Of a DNA stretch of 64,000 nt, positions 59,994 to 64,000 are shown piece by piece. The position numbers and the translations under genes were made by a program. The notes under the pieces were generated by a model. It saw nothing but the letters and a program-made list of their open reading frames with translations, did not search any database and was not told where the DNA came from. The first letter of the stretch is position 1. Each line of letters begins with the position of its first letter. Source of the stretch: Micromonospora echinofusca (GTDB lineage: Bacteria; Actinomycetota; Actinomycetes; Mycobacteriales; Micromonosporaceae); NCBI RefSeq assembly GCF_900091445.1, contig NZ_LT607733.1:5483001-5547000 (forward strand). Reading direction: 5' to 3'.

Positions 59994-60674
59994 TCAGGTG
60001 GAGAGGTCGACCTCTTCCCAGCCGGGGGGCTCGTCGTGGTACGGCCCGCGCAGCATGACGGCCCACTCCAGGGCCCACCGACGCTGGCCGATGGCGTTGG
60101 CGTCGACCAGCCCGGGCGGCGTCCGGCCGGCCCGTTCCGTCTCCAGGTACGCCCAGTCCAGGCAGTAGTGCAGGTCCAGCAGGGCGGCCGCGTCGGCGGG
60201 GTGCTGCGGGGCGGCGAGGATCCGGGCCCGCCACTGGCCGAAGGTCTCCCCCTCGGGGATGTGCGGCATCCGCTCCACCAGCCGCTCGTCGACCGGCAGC
60301 GTCGGGTCGAGCTGCTTGGTCAGGCCGAGCACCCAGGCCAGGGCGAAGAGCGCGTCGTGGTGCAGCACGAACGACCGGTGGTCGCCCTTGCCGCCGGTCA
60401 CGAACTGGAACTCCGGCGGCGTGACCATCTCCACCAGGTGCGAGGCGAGCAGCCAGCTCATCGCCGCCTGCGGCGGCATCCCGAAGCAGCGGGCCAGGAT
60501 CAGGTGCAGCACCGCGATGCGGGCCTCGATCTCCACCGTGGGGCGGAGCTCGATCTGGTCGCCGGGCTCCCACACGAGCGGGAACTGGGCGGGTGGCAGC
60601 GGAAGACGCAGCCGGGACAACTCGTCCAGGCTCGCCTCACGCACCTCCCGCGGATCGGGGGCAGGTACGGTCAC
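59994..60674 (-). CDS. DUF4272 domain protein
   Basis: 226 residues. The DUF4272 pattern is visible: SLDELSRLRLPLPP, IELRPTVEIEARIAVLHLILARCFGMPP, then WLLASHLVEMVTPPEFQFV, HDALFALAWVLGLTKQLDP and LDLHYCLDWAYLE. No catalytic residues are evident. Function unknown. ATG 60674. Convergent with the methyltransferase gene and followed by nothing on its strand before it. Confidence 0.85.
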   Translation of the reverse strand: MTVPAPDPREVREASLDELSRLRLPLPPAQFPLVWEPGDQIELRPTVEIEARIAVLHLILARCFGMPPQAAMSWLLASHLVEMVTPPEFQFVTGGKGDHRSFVLHHDALFALAWVLGLTKQLDPTLPVDERLVERMPHIPEGETFGQWRARILAAPQHPADAAALLDLHYCLDWAYLETERAGRTPPGLVDANAIGQRRWALEWAVMLRGPYHDEPPGWEEVDLST

Positions 60675-60785
60675 GGCGAAAGATCCTGTCTGCTCGCGAC
60701 GACTCGGCGCCGGTTGTCCCCCCTTGGCCAGGGAGGATAGCGGTCCGAACGGGCGGACACCATGCCGCCCCGGCGACCGCCGCGC

Positions 60786-62066
60786 TCAGCCGATCCGCTC
60801 GATCACCAGCGGCGTCGCGGCGGGCGCGACCGGCGCGATCCGCACCGCCCGCGCGGCGTCGTCCCGCGCCGCCGGGATGCGGGCGGCGTCCTGCGCGCGC
60901 AGCTCGTAGAGCGGGTCGCCCGCCCGCACCGCCTCGCCCGGGCGCTTGTGCAGCACCACCCCCGCAGGCACGCTGACCGGGTCCTCCTTGCGGGCGCGTC
61001 CGGCGCCGAGCCGCCAGGCGGCCACCCCCATGTCGTACGCGTCGATCGCCGCGACGTGGCCGTCGGTGTCCGCGCGGACCACCTCGACCTCGTTGGCGGT
61101 GGGCATCGGGGCGTCCGGGTCCCCGCCCTGGGCGCGGATCATCGCCCGCCAGGAGTCCATCGCCCGGCCGTCGCGCAGGGCAGCCTCCGGGTCGACGTCC
61201 GGCAGCCCGGCCGCGTCGAGCATCTCGCGGGCCAGCGCCAGGGTCAGCTCGACCACGTCGGCGGGGCCGCCCCCGGCGAGCACCTCGACGGACTCGGTCA
61301 CCTCGACGGCGTTGCCGATGGCCTGGCCGAGCGGGGTGGACATGTCGGTGAGCAGGGCGACGGTCCGTACGCCGTGCGCGCCGCCCAGCTCGACCATCGT
61401 CCGGGCCAGCTCGCGGGCCTGCTCGACGGACTTCATGAACGCGCCGGAGCCGACCTTCACGTCGAGCACCAGCGCGCCGGTGCCCTCCGCGATCTTCTTG
61501 CTCATGATCGAGCTGGCGATCAGCGGGATGGCCTCGACGGTCCCGGTCACGTCGCGCAGCGCGTACAGCTTGCGGTCGGCGGGGACGAGCCCGGCGCCGG
61601 CCGCGCAGATCACCGCGCCGACGTCGCGGAGCTGGGCGGTGAACTCGTCGTTGCTCAACGCCGCCCGCCAGCCCGGGATCGACTCCAGCTTGTCCAGCGT
61701 GCCGCCGGTGTGCCCGAGGCCCCGGCCGCTGAGCTGCGGCACGGCGGCGCCGCACGCGGCGACCAGCGGGGTGAGCGGCAGGGTGATCTTGTCACCGACG
61801 CCGCCGGTGGAGTGCTTGTCGACGGTCGGCCGGGCGACGGCGGAGAGGTCGAGCCGCTCCCCGCTGGCGATCATCGCGGCGGTCCACCGGGCGATCTCGG
61901 GTGCGGTCATGCCGCGCAGCAGGATCGCCATGGCCAGCGCCGACATCTGCTCGTCGGCCACCACCCCCCGGGTGTACGCGTCCACCACCCAGTCGATCTG
62001 CGCGTCGGAGAGCACACCCCCGTCCCGCTTGACCCGGATGACGTCAACCGCCGTGAAAGCACTCAC
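60786..62066 (-). CDS. deoA: Thymidine phosphorylase
   Basis: Splits thymidine/deoxyuridine with phosphate to base and 2-deoxyribose 1-phosphate. 426 residues. Signature VDKHSTGGVGDKITLPL, SGRGLGHTGGTLDKLESIPG, ASSIMSKKIAEGTGALVLDVKVGSGAFM, and the phosphate region are conserved. The C-terminal domain (VVLHKRPGEAVRAGDPLYEL) is present. ATG 62066. Head of a plausible cdd-deoA pair (the cdd stop is 62 bp upstream). Confidence 0.96.
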   Translation of the reverse strand: MSAFTAVDVIRVKRDGGVLSDAQIDWVVDAYTRGVVADEQMSALAMAILLRGMTAPEIARWTAAMIASGERLDLSAVARPTVDKHSTGGVGDKITLPLTPLVAACGAAVPQLSGRGLGHTGGTLDKLESIPGWRAALSNDEFTAQLRDVGAVICAAGAGLVPADRKLYALRDVTGTVEAIPLIASSIMSKKIAEGTGALVLDVKVGSGAFMKSVEQARELARTMVELGGAHGVRTVALLTDMSTPLGQAIGNAVEVTESVEVLAGGGPADVVELTLALAREMLDAAGLPDVDPEAALRDGRAMDSWRAMIRAQGGDPDAPMPTANEVEVVRADTDGHVAAIDAYDMGVAAWRLGAGRARKEDPVSVPAGVVLHKRPGEAVRAGDPLYELRAQDAARIPAARDDAARAVRIAPVAPAATPLVIERIG

Positions 62067-62128
62067 CTTTGAGTTCCTATCAATCGTTGCGAAACGGGTC
62101 GACGGGCCGCGACCACCGACGGCTGGGC

Positions 62129-62836
62129 TCAGCCACCCCAGCGAGTCGGTATCTCCATCGGCGGCTCACCCTCGCCCGCCCAGAAGATCGCTCCCGAGGC
62201 GTCCACGACCACCACCCGGGGCGTACGGGCCAGACCCCACGTGATCGCCTCCGCCGGGTCGCCCCAGCTCGGGCCCTCCTCCAGCACGCCGGTCTCGGCG
62301 CCCTCGTCGTCGCCCGCCGACCGCTCCCAGTAGGCCGTCCAGACCTGCTGGCCGGCGGAGAGGTCGGGGTGCACGAAGACCGTGCCGCGCCCACGCCAGG
62401 CGGCCAGCCGATCCGGCACCACGGGCACCGGGGCCTCCCCGGTCACGGCCTCCAGGTCGGCCACGTCGAAGGCGTGCGGCAGCAGCTCCGCCATCCGCAG
62501 CGGGCCACCCTTCGCCTCGATGAGACACTCCGGCCCGCCCTGTTCCCAGAGCAGCTGGCGGCACCGGCCGCACGGCATCAGCGGTTCGCCGGTGGCGTCG
62601 ACGCAGGAGAGGGCCACGATCCGGCCGCCCCCGGTGGCGTGCAGCGAGGAGACGACCCCGCACTCGGCGCAGAGCACCACGCCGTACGCGGCGTTCTCCA
62701 CGTTGCAGCCGACCACCACCCGGCCGTCGTCGACCAGCGCGGCCGCCCCGACCGGGAACTTCGAGTACGGCACGTACGCGTGCCGCATCACCTCGGTGGC
62801 GGCGTCCCGCAGCCGTTCCCAGTCGATCTCAGTCAT
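62129..62836 (-). CDS. cdd: Cytidine deaminase with C-terminal extension
   Basis: 235 residues: a normal cytidine deaminase domain (1 to about 130) plus about 100 extra residues. Zinc site: CNVENAAYGVVLCAECGVV and PCGRCRQLLWEQGG; substrate region PYSKFPVGAAAL. The extension (VFVHPDLSAGQQVWTAYWER ... WGLARTPRVVVVDASG ... IFWAG) looks folded and Trp-rich, with no recognised family. ATG 62836; upstream in-frame sequence lacks support. Lies next to deoA in salvage order. Confidence 0.92.
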   Translation of the reverse strand: MTEIDWERLRDAATEVMRHAYVPYSKFPVGAAALVDDGRVVVGCNVENAAYGVVLCAECGVVSSLHATGGGRIVALSCVDATGEPLMPCGRCRQLLWEQGGPECLIEAKGGPLRMAELLPHAFDVADLEAVTGEAPVPVVPDRLAAWRGRGTVFVHPDLSAGQQVWTAYWERSAGDDEGAETGVLEEGPSWGDPAEAITWGLARTPRVVVVDASGAIFWAGEGEPPMEIPTRWGG

Positions 62837-62938
62837 TCCATCATTCTGCCGAATCCCCACGGGCCAGGCGTAGGAAGGGTGCGCGTGGGTGGTGGCCGGC
62901 ACGCTCCGACGCCGGTGTCCGGCTGCCCGACGCGGCCG

Positions 62939-63844
62939 TCACCTGACGCTCAGTTCGGCCAGCCGCCGCGGGCTGACCGAGGTCAGCGTCGCGGCGGCCG
63001 CCTCGACGTCCACGTCGGGAACGTCATCGCCGCGACTGACCTGTACGAATGCGCCGTCGCGACGCAGCAGGTGGACGCGCTGGTCGTTCTCGACGCGCAC
63101 CCAGTGCTCCGATTCCACCCACTGACAGGGTCCGTTCGTCCTGGTTGGCGCGGTGACGATGTCGCGCACTGAGACCTCAGCCACCGTCGGACCGCACCGC
63201 TGTGGTGGAGCGAAGTCGGCCGGCAGCGGCAGCACCGAGATCGATATCCGGCGATCCCCCTTCATCACGGTCACCGCCAACATGGGGTCGCGCAGTTCGG
63301 CGCGTGCGAAGACCACCTGGTAGCCCTCCACCTGCGGCACCAGGAGCGGCAACCCGAGGCGGGCGAACCCGTCCTCGCGGACGTCGCTTCGGGTCTCCTG
63401 ACGCAGAAGCGGAAACGCGGCGAGCGGAACGGCCAGGACACCGGCCAGGACGACCTGGAGCAAGCGGGTACGGCCGCCGCCGATCGCGGTCCCGACGGCG
63501 AACCCCACCGCACCCAGCAGCACCGCCAGCCACACCGGCGGCGGAACCCAGCGTGGATGCCCCGCCTCGTAGAGCAACGTGCCGCTGGCGGTGGCGAGGG
63601 CGCCGAACAGCGCGGACAGCAGCGGACGGTCGACGGCCAGGGCGCGCAACGTTGCCCAGATGACGGCGACGGCGGCGTACGGCCCGATGAGCAGTACCGG
63701 GATCCCCCACCCGAGGCAACCGCCGACGTTGTTCGGCACGCAGTCCGCCTGCGCGTGGACCTCGGACTGCCAGAGAGAGGTCAGCAGCCCGGCGCCGACG
63801 GCGCCCAGGACGCCGGCGAGGACCGCGTCACGTAACCGCTTCAC
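62939..63844 (-). CDS. Membrane protein of unknown function
   Basis: 301 residues. Four hydrophobic helices in the first 165 residues (about 5-25, 45-65, 75-95, 100-150) with a Cys-containing loop QADCVPNNVGGCLGWG; the remaining about 140 residues are probably extracellular beta-rich, with a Cys pair and SEHWVRVENDQRVHLLRR. No family recognised. GTG 63844 (VKRLRDAVLAG) is preferred over the upstream extension. Confidence 0.7.
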   Translation of the reverse strand: MKRLRDAVLAGVLGAVGAGLLTSLWQSEVHAQADCVPNNVGGCLGWGIPVLLIGPYAAVAVIWATLRALAVDRPLLSALFGALATASGTLLYEAGHPRWVPPPVWLAVLLGAVGFAVGTAIGGGRTRLLQVVLAGVLAVPLAAFPLLRQETRSDVREDGFARLGLPLLVPQVEGYQVVFARAELRDPMLAVTVMKGDRRISISVLPLPADFAPPQRCGPTVAEVSVRDIVTAPTRTNGPCQWVESEHWVRVENDQRVHLLRRDGAFVQVSRGDDVPDVDVEAAAATLTSVSPRRLAELSVR

Positions 63845-63900
63845 TGATGCCTCCCGGCCTGCGGGGCCTGGTCGGACTTCGGCCAGGCCCCGCAGGATAC

Positions 63901-64000
63901 CTACCACCGGTAGTTGAACAGACCCATGTAGTCGGTCAGGATCCGGGCATACGCCTGGTTGCCCGCCCGGGTGGGGTGCAGCGTCTCCATACTGGAGAAC
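63901..64000 (-). CDS. SGNH/GDSL hydrolase, C-terminal end (runs off the window)
   Basis: The last 33 residues are visible. METLHPTRAGNQAYARIL contains the block V His of SGNH hydrolases (LHPT) that completes the catalytic triad, and the tail TDYMGLFNYRW ends before TAG. The rest lies to the right of the window. The class is clear, the substrate unknown. Confidence 0.75.
   Translation of the reverse strand, partial: FSSMETLHPTRAGNQAYARILTDYMGLFNYRW

Overview
The window is very GC-rich DNA with dense, mostly intact genes, strong G/C third-codon bias and many GTG starts. Its families are typical of Actinobacteria: a conservon (histidine-kinase-like ATPase, roadblock protein, DUF742 protein, small GTPase), GuaB1, an LpdA-type quinone reductase, a tandem-GNAT protein and a PPOX-fold protein. 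Several genes have TANNNT -10 elements placed 6-7 nt before the start codon, which suggests leaderless mRNAs. Together with GAGCGGAGCGAGCG-type intergenic repeats, this fits a chromosome of the Micromonosporaceae (Micromonospora-like); the genus is inferred. No rRNA, tRNA, CRISPR array, integrase or intact insertion sequence was seen.

Layout. 0-9 kb: end of an MFS exporter, a PadR-controlled ABC-2 drug exporter, a biotin carboxylase/BCCP fusion, the divergent LysR-LysE pair, guaB1 and a TetR-DoxX pair with two matching operators. 9-17.7 kb: MarR plus a heterodimeric ABC exporter split by an 80-bp repeat, then an editing-less threonyl-tRNA synthetase paralogue preceded by a 17-codon leader peptide with three Thr codons and a 17-bp hairpin (a candidate attenuator), DedA and LpdA. 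17.8-30.5 kb: housekeeping and unknown genes, an M20 amidohydrolase, a methylmalonyl-CoA-mutase-type large subunit, a Ser/Thr kinase and a phosphosugar mutase.

30.6-43 kb: GPP34, upp, then deoC with two overlapping aldehyde dehydrogenase genes, the second a half-length, Cys-less partner. Next is a BlaI/BlaR-like pair directly upstream of cydABDC; the cydA promoter region carries nine CTAC/GTAG words, as does the regulator's own promoter. 43-54 kb: permease-prefix protein/PadR pair, an acidic protein, a degenerate IS110-transposase-like protein sharing a C-terminal module with the conservon sensor, an orphan solute-binding lipoprotein and the cvnDCBA operon (minus strand). 54-64 kb: kinase-like P-loop protein, adenosine deaminase, a deletion-scarred 1.5-2 kb stretch (internally deleted FMN reductase, half-length YczE-like protein, MMPL fused to a headless sensor kinase beside an intact response regulator), RlmA-like methyltransferase, deoA, cdd and a partial SGNH hydrolase.

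Functional links. Nucleoside salvage and catabolism recur: add, cdd, deoA, upp, a phosphosugar mutase and deoC. DeoC releases acetaldehyde, and the adjoining aldehyde dehydrogenase pair could remove it. Four regulators (PadR, TetR, MarR, PadR) sit beside transporters or membrane proteins, with palindromes at their promoters. The leading hypotheses for new biology are the Thr-leader control of the second ThrRS, the BlaI/BlaR-cytochrome bd module, and the conservon linked to a domesticated transposase-like protein.
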